From Accumulibacter sp. (GTDB lineage: Bacteria > Pseudomonadota > Gammaproteobacteria > Burkholderiales > Rhodocyclaceae), in NCBI RefSeq assembly GCF_023806625.1, contig NZ_JAMTDX010000019.1:1-35061 (forward strand): DNA of 35,061 nucleotides, written 5' to 3'. Positions 18,434 to 27,035 of this stretch are shown in pieces. Under the pieces are notes generated by a model. That model made no database searches. It saw only the letters and a list, made by a program, of their open reading frames with translations, and had not been told where the DNA came from. Position 1 is the first letter of the stretch. Each line of letters begins with the position of its first letter. A program made the translations under genes and the position numbers.

Positions 18434-19234
18434 ATGAGTCGTGACGTGAAACCCCGCAGGACGCCGCCCGGCAGGAAGTCGGGGGGCGGCACGCTGCTCG
18501 GACTGTTCGTTGGGCTGGTTATCGGCGTACTCGCCGTCGCTGGTGTCGTCTGGTACATCAACAAGGCGCCGCTGCCTTTCACGACGACCGGTCAGCAGCC
18601 AAAGCTGCCCCCACCAGTGGGCAGCAAGCCGGCGACGCCTGAAGTTCCGCCCGTGGCGTCGGCGCCTGTAACCCTGCCCGGCAAGCCCGGAGACGCCGTT
18701 CCCGACAAACCGCGCTTCGACTTCTACAAGATCCTCCCGGGCAAGGCAGAAGCCATTCCCGATCCAAAGCCCGAGGAGCCACGGCAGGCCGAGACCCGAA
18801 TCTCGACACCGGGCAAGGCGACCGAGACGAAGCCGATCGAAAGCCGACCGCCAGAAACCAGAGCCCCAGAGGGGAAGACACCCGAAGGAAAGGCAGCGGA
18901 GAGCCGGACGGCGTCGGGCAAAGCGACCGAGGCCAAGGCAGCCGAGGTGGCCAAGCCGGCCGAAAGTACCCGGCCGAAGAACGACCGCGAGAACGCCTTG
19001 CGCGAGCCGATTTATCTACAGGCAGGCTCCTTCCAGAACGCGAGCGATGCTGACAACCAGAAAGCGCGTCTGGCGTTGATCGGAGCCGAGGCGCGTATTC
19101 AGCAGGTCATGCTTCAGGACAAGGTCTGGTACCGGGTTCGTCTCGGTCCCTACCACCGGATGGACGAAGTCAACAACCTGCGCGCCGACCTTGCCCGCCA
19201 GGGCATAGAGGCCAACGTCGTCAAGAAGGACTGA
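18434..19234 (+). CDS. SPOR domain protein, FtsN-like
   Basis: The 266-residue bitopic protein has a short basic cytoplasmic N-terminus and one membrane segment (about residues 20-42, LLGLFVGLVIGVLAVAGVVW). A long periplasmic linker rich in Pro, Lys, Ala and Glu (about 45-190) follows, then a C-terminal SPOR domain (about 192-265: IYLQAGSFQNASDADNQKARL, then VWYRVRLGPY). SPOR domains bind denuded peptidoglycan at the division septum, so a role at the divisome like FtsN is likely. The linker has tandem-like EGK/ESR/EAK low-complexity stretches. ATG at 18434 has AGAGG before it; an alternative GTG at 18410 would overlap the argS stop. Confidence 0.9.
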   Translation: MSRDVKPRRTPPGRKSGGGTLLGLFVGLVIGVLAVAGVVWYINKAPLPFTTTGQQPKLPPPVGSKPATPEVPPVASAPVTLPGKPGDAVPDKPRFDFYKILPGKAEAIPDPKPEEPRQAETRISTPGKATETKPIESRPPETRAPEGKTPEGKAAESRTASGKATEAKAAEVAKPAESTRPKNDRENALREPIYLQAGSFQNASDADNQKARLALIGAEARIQQVMLQDKVWYRVRLGPYHRMDEVNNLRADLARQGIEANVVKKD

Positions 19235-19250
19235 TGAAAGGGAAAAATCG

Positions 19251-19913
19251 ATGCTCCAGGCTGTTGTTCACCCATTCCGCGGCTGGCTGACCGTCGTCTT
19301 GCTGGCCGTTCTCGCGGTTCTGGCTTCGCCTGCGCGTGGCCAGCTCGTCGTCGGCCGTGATTACCAGCCGGTAGTCCCGCCCCAATTGACCGATTCGCCA
19401 GGCAAGATCGAGGTACTCGAGTTCTTCTCTTACGGCTGCCCGCACTGCAACGACTTTCATCCGCTGGTCAGCAAATGGGCTGCCAGCCTGCCTGCAGACG
19501 TCGTCTTCCGGCGAGTGCCGGTGTCATTCGGGCGCCCACAATGGATGAGTCTGGCCCGGCTCTTCTACGCGCTCGAAGCAACCGGCGATCTGGCCAGACT
19601 CGACAACGCGGTCTTCAACGCGCTGCACAACCAGGGCGGCAAACTCTACGACGACCGGACGATCAGCGAATGGGTCGGAGCGCAGGGGGCGGACGTCAAG
19701 AGGTTTACCGAGGCCTACAACTCGTTCGGCGTGATCAGCAAGGCCAAACGCGCCGATCAGATGGCCCAGTCGTACAAGATACCGGGTGTCCCGGCCATGG
19801 CAGTGGATGGCAAGTATCTGGTTACCGGAAAGGAAATCAAGGGATTGCCTGATCTTCTGGTGATCACCGACCAGGTCATTGCCAAGGTGCGCAGCGAGCG
19901 CGGCCGGAAGTAG
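19251..19913 (+). CDS. dsbA: Thiol:disulfide interchange protein DsbA
   Basis: This 220-residue periplasmic oxidase introduces disulfide bonds into exported proteins. It has a Sec signal peptide (about 1-30, hydrophobic core LTVVLLAVLAVLA, cleavage near ARG-Q). The thioredoxin fold carries the active site CPHC (Cys63, Cys66) in FFSYGCPHC, and the cis-proline loop GVPAM has Pro181. AAAGGGA lies before the ATG, and only 16 bp separate it from the SPOR gene, so cotranscription is likely. No dsbB is present in the window. Confidence 0.95.
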   Translation: MLQAVVHPFRGWLTVVLLAVLAVLASPARGQLVVGRDYQPVVPPQLTDSPGKIEVLEFFSYGCPHCNDFHPLVSKWAASLPADVVFRRVPVSFGRPQWMSLARLFYALEATGDLARLDNAVFNALHNQGGKLYDDRTISEWVGAQGADVKRFTEAYNSFGVISKAKRADQMAQSYKIPGVPAMAVDGKYLVTGKEIKGLPDLLVITDQVIAKVRSERGRK

Positions 19914-19960
19914 GCGGCGCGCGGCACGCAGCACGTTGGCCGACAACCGCTGAGCCGCCG

Positions 19961-20770
19961 TTGAGCGCCGCGCCTCCGCTGGATTCCGACCAGGACACGG
20001 CGCTCAAGGTCTTCATCACCGGGGCTTCATCGGGGATCGGGCGTGCGCTCGCCGAGCACTACGCCGGCCAGGGTGCGCGGCTTGGCCTGGTCGCCCGCCG
20101 CGAACATCTGCTCGACAGCCTCGCCAAGCGCTGGCCAGGGCAGACAGTCTGTTTCTCTGTCGATGTCACGGACGCGCCGGCCCTGGCTTCGGCTGCCGAC
20201 GCGTTCACGACCCGTTTCGGGGCTCCCGATATCGTCATTGCCAACGCTGGCGTCTCGGTCGGCACGCTGACCGAACACGCCGCCGATCTCGAAGCGATCC
20301 GCCGGGTGATCGAAGTCAATCTGTTCGGCATCGCCGCGACCTTCTCGCCGTTCATCGCCGCGATGCGCCAGGCGGGTAGCGGCCGGCTGGTCGGCATCGC
20401 CTCGGTTGCCGGAATCCGCGGCCTTCCGGGAGCTGGCGCGTACAGCGCGTCGAAAGCAGCAGCGATCAGCTATCTCGAAAGCTTGCGTATCGAGCTACGC
20501 GGGTCAGGGGTCCGGGTGGTCACGATCTGTCCCGGCTACGTGGAAACGCCGATGACCGAGGGCAACCCGTTTCCGATGCCCTTCCTGATGCCTGCAGAAG
20601 AGGCGGCGCAACGCTTTTCCCGGGCCATCGCCCGCGGCGACAGTTACCGGGTGATCCCCTGGCAGATGGCGCTCGCTGCCCGATTGTTGCGCATGCTGCC
20701 GAACGCGATCTACGATCGTTTGCTCACCCGCGCCCCGCGCAAGCCGCGAAACAGCGACACAGCACTCTGA
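19961..20770 (+). CDS. Short-chain dehydrogenase/reductase (SDR)
   Basis: The 269-residue classical SDR has the nucleotide motif TGASSGIG (about 20-27), NAG in IANAGVS, and a catalytic Ser148-Tyr161-Lys165 triad (YSASK). It is cytosolic and probably NADP-dependent; the substrate is unknown. SDR genes of this type commonly follow argS-SPOR-dsbA in Rhodocyclales-like genomes, so it is probably the last gene of that operon. The only in-frame start near the family N-terminus is TTG at 19961, 47 bp after dsbA. It is convergent with the next SDR gene, with 9 bp between the two stops. Confidence 0.88.
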   Translation: MSAAPPLDSDQDTALKVFITGASSGIGRALAEHYAGQGARLGLVARREHLLDSLAKRWPGQTVCFSVDVTDAPALASAADAFTTRFGAPDIVIANAGVSVGTLTEHAADLEAIRRVIEVNLFGIAATFSPFIAAMRQAGSGRLVGIASVAGIRGLPGAGAYSASKAAAISYLESLRIELRGSGVRVVTICPGYVETPMTEGNPFPMPFLMPAEEAAQRFSRAIARGDSYRVIPWQMALAARLLRMLPNAIYDRLLTRAPRKPRNSDTAL

Positions 20771-20779
20771 GCAGCCCGC

Positions 20780-21505
20780 TCACCAGTCGATCGGCTGCCC
20801 ATCACGGAAGAACCCGCCGGTCGGTCCATCGTCGGGCAGAAGAGCCGCCCAGACGATCCCCCGGGCTCCCTCTTCGGCACTGCGCGGCGCGCCCTCGCCA
20901 CCCATTCGCGTGCGACACCACCCGGGACACACCGAGTTGACCTTGGTCGGGTCGGCTTCGAGTTCCTTCGCCGTCAGTCTGGTCAACGCGTTGAGGGCGG
21001 CCTTGGACATCCGGTAACCCGGCCAGAGTCCGCCCATGTCCGCCAGTTGCCCCATCCCCGACGAGACATTGACCACGCGGCCCCAGCCGTTCTCGCGCAT
21101 CAGGGGCACGAGGACCTGAATCAGGCGCAGCGGGGCGAGCGCGTTGCAGGCGTGGATCTCGGCCACGAGCTCGGGCTCGACAGCGAGGACACTGGCCGCC
21201 TTGGGAAGCGCCGGGTCGTGTTTCTCGAGGAAAACCCCGGCGTTGTTGACCAGGACGTCGCAACGACCGAACTCGCGGCGCACTCGGGCAGCGAGCGCCG
21301 CGACGGCGCTCGCATCAGTCACGTCGGCGACATGAGCCAGCACGTCGAGACCGCTCTGCTGCAGCTGCCGGGCGGCCTCGCCGATCGCCTCGGCGTCGCG
21401 GCCGACGATCAGCACCTTACATCCGGCAACGGCGAGCTGTGTGGCCACCGAGTAGCCGAGGCCCCGCCCCGCACCGGTCACGACGGCGAGTTTCTGCGTT
21501 AGCAT
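20780..21505 (-). CDS. Carbonyl-reductase-like SDR
   Basis: This 241-residue SDR has TGAGRGLG (about 10-17), VNNAGV (about 87-92), catalytic Ser near 148-149, and Tyr164/Lys168 in YRMSKAA. The C-terminal VCPGWCRTRMGG and the overall layout resemble plant and animal carbonyl reductases (SDR21C type). The substrate is unknown. AGGAGG lies five nt before the ATG at 21505, which defines the start although the frame is open further upstream. It is divergent from the BtuF-like gene with only 39 bp between the starts, so their promoters must overlap. Confidence 0.88.
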   Translation of the reverse strand: MLTQKLAVVTGAGRGLGYSVATQLAVAGCKVLIVGRDAEAIGEAARQLQQSGLDVLAHVADVTDASAVAALAARVRREFGRCDVLVNNAGVFLEKHDPALPKAASVLAVEPELVAEIHACNALAPLRLIQVLVPLMRENGWGRVVNVSSGMGQLADMGGLWPGYRMSKAALNALTRLTAKELEADPTKVNSVCPGWCRTRMGGEGAPRSAEEGARGIVWAALLPDDGPTGGFFRDGQPIDW

Positions 21506-21544
21506 CCCTTCCTCCTCTCCTTTCCACTGGCCGGAAGCCCGATC

Positions 21545-22354
21545 ATGCTCTGGTCCGATGCTCTGGGCAAGATGCACCCTTGCCACCGCGGCGCACCGCG
21601 AATCGTCTCGCTGGTCCCGAGCCTGACCGAACTGGTGGTCGCGCTGGGCCTCGGCCCTTTCCTGGTTGGCCGTACCGGCTTCTGTATCCATCCTCGCGAG
21701 AGCCTGAGGCAGGTACCCAAACTGGGTGGGACACGCGGTTTCCGGATCGACAGGCTGCGCGAGTTCGAGCCAACTCACGTCCTGGTCAACATCGACGAGA
21801 ATCGGCGCGAGGAGGTCGAGCCGTTGAGCGAGTTCGTCCCGAGCGTAATCGTCACGCACCCGCTGACGGCTCGCGATAATCTGGGTCTCTTCCGCCTGAT
21901 TGGCGGAGTCTTCGGGCGCGATGCCGAAGCCGAAAGCCTCTGCGCGGCGTTCGAGCGCGAATGGTCCGAACTGGCCTCGGCAACCCGACGGCTGCCCCGT
22001 CAGGCGGTCGTTTATCTGATCTGGCGCAACCCGTGGATCAGCGTGGCCCGCCAGACCTACATTTCGGCGATGCTCGGAGCCGCTGGCTGGGACACCTTGC
22101 CGGCCCACAGCGACATTCGCTATCCCGAGGTCGATCTGCCGCAGCTCGCTCGCCATGCACAGATCGTCTTGCTGTCCAGCGAACCGTACCCTTTCCGCAC
22201 GCGGGATCTGCGGCTGATCGCCCGGAAAGTCCCGGGTACGAAGGCGTCACTGATCGACGGGGAAATGGTCAGCTGGTACGGCAGCCGGGCCATCGAGGGG
22301 CTGGCGTATCTCCGCCGGTTGCGTCTCCGGTTGAACGAATCGGCGAGCAATTGA
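21545..22354 (+). CDS. Helical-backbone metal receptor, BtuF-like cobalamin-binding protein
   Basis: The 269-residue protein belongs to the class III periplasmic-binding superfamily (Peripla_BP_2/BtuF): RIVSLVPSLTELVVALGLG near the N-terminus, a long backbone helix in the middle, and a C-terminal lobe with VILLSSEPYPF-like sequence. Such proteins bind cobalamin or siderophores for ABC importers. No signal peptide is visible and no importer permease is nearby, so this may be a cytosolic orphan member, a form often annotated simply as cobalamin-binding protein. The stop TGA lies inside the FNR-type box that precedes ubiU. Confidence 0.8.
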   Translation: MLWSDALGKMHPCHRGAPRIVSLVPSLTELVVALGLGPFLVGRTGFCIHPRESLRQVPKLGGTRGFRIDRLREFEPTHVLVNIDENRREEVEPLSEFVPSVIVTHPLTARDNLGLFRLIGGVFGRDAEAESLCAAFEREWSELASATRRLPRQAVVYLIWRNPWISVARQTYISAMLGAAGWDTLPAHSDIRYPEVDLPQLARHAQIVLLSSEPYPFRTRDLRLIARKVPGTKASLIDGEMVSWYGSRAIEGLAYLRRLRLRLNESASN

Positions 22355-22364
22355 CCCGCGTCAA
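22351..22364 (+). promoter_or_regulatory. FNR/DNR-type operator upstream of ubiUVT
   Basis: TTGACCCGCGTCAA is a perfect dyad, TTGAC-N4-GTCAA. It differs from the FNR consensus TTGAT-N4-ATCAA at one symmetric position per half-site and matches variants used by FNR/DNR-family regulators. Its centre (22357.5) is about 40-41 bp upstream of the start predicted from the TATACT box, which is the class II activator position. It overlaps the stop codon of the preceding gene. Confidence 0.6.
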
Positions 22365-22385
22365 GTAAGGATGGCTGGCTGCCGC

Positions 22386-22391
22386 TATACT
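22386..22391 (+). promoter_or_regulatory. -10 element of the ubiUVT promoter
   Basis: TATACT matches the sigma70 -10 at five of six bases. No TTGACA-like -35 is seen 16-18 bp upstream; the FNR-type box occupies that area, as in activator-dependent promoters. The predicted start is near 22398, giving a leader of about 20 nt before the ubiU ATG. Confidence 0.6.
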
Positions 22392-22417
22392 GCGGAGTCC
22401 AATTGCCAAGGTTTCCG

Positions 22418-23431
22418 ATGCCGCCCATGAAGGTTCCCCGACTCGTCTGCCCCGCTGGCAGCCTGCCGGCGCTCAAGGCTGCCGTCGACCATGGTGCGGA
22501 CGAAGTGTATTTCGGGTTCCGCAACGACACCAACGCGCGCAATTTCGCGGGACTCAACTTCGATCGCCCGGCGATGGTCGAAGGTATACGCTACGCACAC
22601 GCACGCAACCGGCGGGTACTGCTGGCGATCAACACCTTCGCCCAGCCGGGACGGGCCGTGGACTGGCAGCACGCGGTCGACGAAGCCGCGGCACTCGGCG
22701 TCGATGCGGTGATCCTCGCCGATGTCGGCCTGCTCGACTACGCCAGCAGACGCCACCCCGGGCTTCGCCTGCACCTCTCAGTCCAGGGGTCGGCCACCAG
22801 CTACGAGGCCGTCAATTTCGCGCACCGCGAGTTTGGAATCCGCCGCGCAGTGCTGCCGCGCGTATTGACCCTGGCCCAGGTCGAGACGGTCATCCGCAAC
22901 ACCCCGGTGGCCATCGAAGTCTTCGGCTTCGGTAGCCTCTGCGTGATGAACGAGGGACGGTGCTGGCTCTCCTCGTACGCTACCGGCGAGTCACCGAATA
23001 CCGTTGGCGCCTGCTCGCCAGCCCGTCATGTGCAGTGGGAGAAGTCGCCAGGGCGAATGAACACCCGTCTCAACGGAATCCTCATCGACTCCTTCGCCGA
23101 CGATGAAGCGGCAGGCTATCCGACACTGTGCAAGGGCCGCTTCGAAGTCCAGGGCGAGACGTACTACGCTCTCGAGGAGCCGACCAGCCTCAACGTGCTC
23201 GAAATCCTTCCGGATATCGCACGCATCGGCGTGGCGGCGGTCAAGGTCGAGGGACGCCAGCGCAGCCCGACTTACGTCGCGCAGGTCACGCGAACCTTGC
23301 GTGCAGCGCTCGACGAGCTTGCCGATGGCGCGCAGCGCTACCATGTCCGCCCCGCATGGCAAAAGGAGCTCGCCAGGGTGTCCGAGGGCAGTCAGGTGAC
23401 GCTCGGCGCGTATGACCGTCCGTGGCGCTAG
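22418..23431 (+). CDS. ubiU: UbiU, O2-independent ubiquinone hydroxylation (U32 family)
   Basis: The 337-residue protein belongs to the peptidase U32 family ([25 protein letters not shown] at the N-terminus). The Cys cluster that binds a 4Fe-4S centre in UbiU is visible: Cys in [20 protein letters not shown], and TLCKGRF. With UbiV it forms a heterodimer that hydroxylates ubiquinone precursors without O2. Start choice: ATG at 22418 has AAGG about six nt before it, while an ATG at 22427 and a TTG at 22403 are alternatives. ubiV follows after 13 bp, so the pair and ubiT form an operon, with an FNR-type box upstream. Confidence 0.93.
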   Translation: MPPMKVPRLVCPAGSLPALKAAVDHGADEVYFGFRNDTNARNFAGLNFDRPAMVEGIRYAHARNRRVLLAINTFAQPGRAVDWQHAVDEAAALGVDAVILADVGLLDYASRRHPGLRLHLSVQGSATSYEAVNFAHREFGIRRAVLPRVLTLAQVETVIRNTPVAIEVFGFGSLCVMNEGRCWLSSYATGESPNTVGACSPARHVQWEKSPGRMNTRLNGILIDSFADDEAAGYPTLCKGRFEVQGETYYALEEPTSLNVLEILPDIARIGVAAVKVEGRQRSPTYVAQVTRTLRAALDELADGAQRYHVRPAWQKELARVSEGSQVTLGAYDRPWR

Positions 23432-23444
23432 GCGGAGCGCGCAG

Positions 23445-24341
23445 ATGAAGCTCGCGCTCGGACCCCTGCTCTACTTCTGGCCAAGAAGCGAGGTCTTTTC
23501 GTTTTACGCCGATATGGCCGAGAATTCGGCGCTGGACATCATCTACATCGGCGAGGTCGTCTGCTCGCGGCGGCAACAGGTCCGGGTTGGCGACTGGCTC
23601 GGGCTGGCGCGCGACCTCTGCGCGGCAGGCAAGGAAGTGGTCGTGTCGGCGCAGGCGCTACTCGAATCCGAGAGCGATCTGAAGGCGCTGCGCCGCCTGG
23701 CCGACGAGATCACCGGTATCCCGGGGTGCCGGCTCGAAGCCAACGATCTCGGCGCGGTGAACATTGCCGGGGGTCGCCCTTTCGTCGCCGGCCCCCATCT
23801 GAACATCTACAACGAGGTCACGCTGGCCACCTTCGCGCGCTACGGTATGTGCCGCTGGATTCCCCCGCTGGAAGCCGATCGCCGGCTGATCGAAACGCTT
23901 CACAGTAGTCGACCGGCTGGGGTTGAGACCGAAGTCTTCGTCTTCGGCAAGTTGCCCCTGGCTTTTTCCGCACGCTGCTTCACAGCGCGTCACTACAACC
24001 TCAACAAGGACGACTGCCAGTTCAGGTGTCTTGAACACCCCGAAGGGATCACGCTGCGCACCCGGGAAGGGCAACCCTTCCTGACCATCAACGGCATCCA
24101 GACGATGTCGGCGCAGACCTACAGCCTGCTTGCGCAGATGCCCCGAATACTCGACAGGGGTATCGAGGTCGTGCGCATCAGCCCGCAGGCTCGGGCAATG
24201 CCCGAGATCATCGGCGCCTTCGACGCTGCCCGCTGCGGCAGGGAAGTCACTGCCGACTGCACTGGTTGGGCCAGCGACGGGCTGGTCGATGGGTACTGGT
24301 TCTCGGAAGCCGGAATAGCCTGCCATCAGCCGACCGCCTGA
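23445..24341 (+). CDS. ubiV: UbiV, partner of UbiU in anaerobic ubiquinone synthesis
   Basis: The 298-residue U32-family protein starts [14 protein letters not shown]. Its expected 4Fe-4S ligands are present: Cys in VVCSRRQQ (about residue 39), Cys in SARCFTARH, and the pair in [13 protein letters not shown]. It heterodimerises with UbiU; in known systems both clusters are needed for O2-independent hydroxylation with prephenate as oxygen donor. GGAG-like sequence precedes the ATG at 23445. ubiT follows 20 bp after its stop. Confidence 0.93.
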   Translation: MKLALGPLLYFWPRSEVFSFYADMAENSALDIIYIGEVVCSRRQQVRVGDWLGLARDLCAAGKEVVVSAQALLESESDLKALRRLADEITGIPGCRLEANDLGAVNIAGGRPFVAGPHLNIYNEVTLATFARYGMCRWIPPLEADRRLIETLHSSRPAGVETEVFVFGKLPLAFSARCFTARHYNLNKDDCQFRCLEHPEGITLRTREGQPFLTINGIQTMSAQTYSLLAQMPRILDRGIEVVRISPQARAMPEIIGAFDAARCGREVTADCTGWASDGLVDGYWFSEAGIACHQPTA

Positions 24342-24361
24342 TACTCCCACGGAGATCGCCA

Positions 24362-24820
24362 ATGAGCCTTGGTTTCACGATTCCCCCCTTCAGGCTGCCC
24401 GAGATCGTGTCGGTTATCGGTGTGCATCTGCCGCAGTGGCCCCACTCGCTGGTCCTGGTCGCCGCGCTCAACGCCGCGGCCAAACTCGGTCTGCTCCCCG
24501 AGGATGCTCTTGCACGCCTTGAGGACCGTACCTTCGTCGTCGAAGTGCTCGACGCCGGTGCACTGGCCTGTTTCCGCTGCCAGCGTGGCGTCTTCCGGCC
24601 CCTGCTCGCCTGCCCAACCACCGCCGACCTGCGCTTCCAGGCCAATCTCGCCGCTTTCCTGCAGCTCCTCGCCCGCCAGGAAGACCCCGACACGCTGTTC
24701 TTCAGACGCGAACTGTCGATCGTCGGCGACACCGAACTCGGCCTGGTCGTCAAGAACATGCTCGACGCGATTGAATGGCCTTCGCTGCCGACGCTGCCCG
24801 TTTTCCGCTCGCGAGCCTGA
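24362..24820 (+). CDS. ubiT: UbiT, SCP2-domain accessory factor of anaerobic ubiquinone synthesis
   Basis: This 152-residue protein carries an SCP2 lipid-binding domain (about 30-130). It has a hydrophobic lead segment (HSLVLVAALNAAAKLGLL), then LEDRTFVVEVLDAGALACFRC, and DTLFFRRELSIVGDTELGLVVKN, characteristic of UbiT. UbiT binds ubiquinone precursors and supports the O2-independent pathway, as UbiJ does aerobically. GGAG lies about eight nt before the ATG at 24362. Its 3' end overlaps the EamA-type gene by 46 bp in another frame. Confidence 0.92.
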   Translation: MSLGFTIPPFRLPEIVSVIGVHLPQWPHSLVLVAALNAAAKLGLLPEDALARLEDRTFVVEVLDAGALACFRCQRGVFRPLLACPTTADLRFQANLAAFLQLLARQEDPDTLFFRRELSIVGDTELGLVVKNMLDAIEWPSLPTLPVFRSRA

Positions 24821-25818
24821 ACCGGTCACACGCGGACAGTGACGCGGCTGCCCGAGGCCCTGCACCGCGTCCCCTGATCGGGGGAATCACCTGTGCGCTC
24901 GGCGCCGGCCTGCTCTGGGGGTTCGTCTTCATCGTACCGCTGATCCTGCCCGAATACCCACCCGCGGCGCTCTCCTTCGGGCGCTATATCGGCTTCGGGA
25001 TCATCGCCGTCTTCCTCGCCTCGGCCGACCTGCCGCGACTGCGCCAGCTCGGCTGGCGGGACTGGCGAATGGCTGCCGAGCTGGCGCTGGTCGGCAACAT
25101 CCTCTATTACCTCTTCCTCTCGGCGGCGGTCCAGCGCGCCGACGCGCCGCTGCCGACGATGATCGTCGGTACCCTGCCAGTGGTCATCGCCATCGTCGCC
25201 AATCTCGGGGCCGACGCGCTGCCCTGGCCTCGCCTGTTGCCCGCCCTGCTGGTCACCGGGAGCGGCATCGCGCTGGTCAACCAGCACGAGATCGGGCTGG
25301 CCGGAGCTCAGCGCAGCGTGCAGGATCACTTCACCGGTGCTCTGCTGGCGCTCGCCGCCGTCGGCGCCTGGACCTGGTACCCAATCCGCAACGCCAGGTG
25401 GCTGCGCGAGAACCCCGGACTCGCATCGGGAACCTGGGCCGTCGCCCAGGGTCTGGCGACCTTGCCACTGGCCGTTGTCGGCATGGCGCTGACCGGCCCT
25501 TTATGGGCCATGGGCGGCGCGTTCGATTACCCGCTCGGACCCGATCCGCTGCGCTACATCGCGCTGATGCTGGCACTCGGTCTGTGCGCCTCCTGGCTCG
25601 GCACGCTGCTCTGGAATCGCGCCTGCCGGCTCCTTCCGACCGCGCTCAGCGGGCAGTTGATCGTCTTCGAAACATTGGCCGCCTTCGCCTACGCCTTCGT
25701 CTGGCGAGGCACGATGCCGGGCGCCAGCGCGCTGCTCGGCATCACCCTGCTGATCACCGGTGTCGTGCTCGCAATCCGCGCATTCCACACTTCGCAGCAG
25801 ACCGGCGCGGGGCATTAA
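24775..25818 (+). CDS. EamA/DMT-family transporter
   Basis: The 347-residue inner-membrane protein has about ten hydrophobic segments in two five-helix EamA repeats. The first begins GGITCALGAGLLWGFVF (about residue 36) and the second near residue 185 with LLALAAVGAWTWYPI. It belongs to the drug/metabolite transporter superfamily; the substrate is unknown. The start ATG lies inside ubiT and gives a roughly 30-residue soluble extension rich in Ala and Arg. No ATG or GTG occurs between it and the first helix, so the overlap is probably real and the gene is likely coupled to ubiUVT. Confidence 0.88.
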   Translation: MAFAADAARFPLASLNRSHADSDAAARGPAPRPLIGGITCALGAGLLWGFVFIVPLILPEYPPAALSFGRYIGFGIIAVFLASADLPRLRQLGWRDWRMAAELALVGNILYYLFLSAAVQRADAPLPTMIVGTLPVVIAIVANLGADALPWPRLLPALLVTGSGIALVNQHEIGLAGAQRSVQDHFTGALLALAAVGAWTWYPIRNARWLRENPGLASGTWAVAQGLATLPLAVVGMALTGPLWAMGGAFDYPLGPDPLRYIALMLALGLCASWLGTLLWNRACRLLPTALSGQLIVFETLAAFAYAFVWRGTMPGASALLGITLLITGVVLAIRAFHTSQQTGAGH

Positions 25819-25875
25819 CGGATAGCCGCAGAGGCCTTCCTGAAACCCCCGCGGCGACCCATCGGGCCGGCCTGG

Positions 25876-26610
25876 CTAGCGACTGCGACCGACGAAGCCT
25901 GGCAGGCCGGCCGCCTCGGGAGAACTGGCCAAGTGCCGTGCGTAGGCAATCTTGTCGGCGTAGTCCTCCGGATCGGCGCTCTCGATGTCCCCGAGAGTCA
26001 GTCCCGCGGGATTCTTCCGTGTGCTGGTCAACTGCTCGTTGAAGATCACCCGGGTGCGGAAGAAGGTCCCCCACTTGAACTCGGCAAAAATCGCGTTGTT
26101 GGGGTCCTTGACGTAGCCGTAGGCTTCGCGGACCACCCACGACAGGCTCCGGTAAAGGTCGTTGTCGAGGTCCGTGACATGCTGCTTCAGGGTAACCGGA
26201 TTGAACGGGCCAGCGCCCATCGCGTCGAACGGATAGACCCAGTTGCTGCCGGCCATCGCCTTCCAGAAGCGATCGCCCTTGATCGGAGCCCAGTTGCGCA
26301 TGACCAGCACGGGAATCGCCATGTCTCCCTTGGCCATCCACAGCGACTTGGTCAGGTGATGGTGGTCGATCAGGTAGTACTGACCACCGTTGCCGATGAT
26401 CACCGGCACCGTGCGCGGCAGCAGGTAGTCGGTCAGTTGGTCGTCATTCTTCGCCTTGATCTTCTTGACCTTGGCGTTCACCTCATCCATGCCGACAGCG
26501 TTCTGCGTGGGCTTGAGCTGACTCAGCCTGAGACATCCGACGGTCCCCTGGGGGCTGTTCTCGTCGATGTCGGGAAGGAAACTGAACAACTCGTCGTTCT
26601 TCTTGGCCAT
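25876..26610 (-). CDS. ParBc_2-family (ParB/Srx-like fold) protein
   Basis: This 244-residue protein matches the ParB-like putative nuclease family: LSQLKPTQNAVGMDEVNAK (about 29-47), the core YYLIDHHHLTKSLW (about 78-91), and later GDRFWKAMAGSNWVYPFDAMG. The HHH-containing core sits where ParB-fold proteins bind nucleotide. It is not a chromosome-segregation ParB: there is no HTH domain and no parA nearby. Unlike many relatives it lacks a visible signal peptide. AAGGAG six nt before the ATG supports the start. The gene has a separate leader and is convergent with the EamA-type gene (57 bp apart). Its function is unknown. Confidence 0.82.
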   Translation of the reverse strand: MAKKNDELFSFLPDIDENSPQGTVGCLRLSQLKPTQNAVGMDEVNAKVKKIKAKNDDQLTDYLLPRTVPVIIGNGGQYYLIDHHHLTKSLWMAKGDMAIPVLVMRNWAPIKGDRFWKAMAGSNWVYPFDAMGAGPFNPVTLKQHVTDLDNDLYRSLSWVVREAYGYVKDPNNAIFAEFKWGTFFRTRVIFNEQLTSTRKNPAGLTLGDIESADPEDYADKIAYARHLASSPEAAGLPGFVGRSR

Positions 26611-26777
26611 TGATCACTCCTTTCTGGGAAACGGGTGCTTCGCTCGGGTCGGCGACTGGCAGGCCCCGCGTCCGAATGCCACCGGGGGTACCGGCGCAAC
26701 CGCCAGCGCAGATGCCAGGCCGCTAGCATACGACAAACGGCCGCTCGACGAATTCCGCGTTGCCTGCGAGAACCGTC

Positions 26778-26800
26778 CGGGCCGTTGGTGGGACGGCCCG
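26778..26800 (-). terminator. Hairpin after the DUF1289 pair, possible terminator of the liu operon
   Basis: CGGGCCGT (26778-26785) and ACGGCCCG (26793-26800) form a perfect 8-bp GC-rich stem with a 7-nt loop about 38 nt after the stop of the second DUF1289 gene. There is no good T-tract on the minus strand, so it may act by another route or only protect the mRNA end. Confidence 0.4.
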
Positions 26801-26837
26801 TCAGCAGACGGCCATCATCCCGACACTCACCGCGCGA

Positions 26838-27026
26838 TCAGCGCTGCGACGAATCCTCGTCGGCTGGCTCTCCTGGCAGATTCTGTGGCCGCAGTTCTTC
26901 GACGACTATACCGAAACTCCCTGCAGGCGCAGGTAGCGGGGGACGACCGCAACCGAGGCAGTACCCTGAATCGGGGTCCGGCATGCAGATCCCGACGCAG
27001 ATGTACTCTTCCGCCAGGTCGCTCAT
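26838..27026 (-). CDS. DUF1289-like four-cysteine small protein
   Basis: The 62-residue protein has the motif CVGICMPDPDSGYCLGCGRPP with four Cys (about residues 10-26), a shortened DUF1289 zinc-ribbon-like motif. It lacks the usual helical tail and ends in an acidic, Pro-rich stretch. It begins 9 bp after the stop of a fuller DUF1289 gene, so it looks like a diverged tandem copy. The function is unknown; metal binding is inferred from the cysteines. Confidence 0.7.
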   Translation of the reverse strand: MSDLAEEYICVGICMPDPDSGYCLGCGRPPLPAPAGSFGIVVEELRPQNLPGEPADEDSSQR

Positions 27027-27035
27027 CGTCGAGTC

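Noticed and set aside
18600-19000. Repetitive Lys/Pro/Glu-rich stretch in the SPOR gene as a tandem repeat
   Set aside because: It is a low-complexity linker normal for FtsN-like proteins; units are not regular enough to be a tandem repeat.
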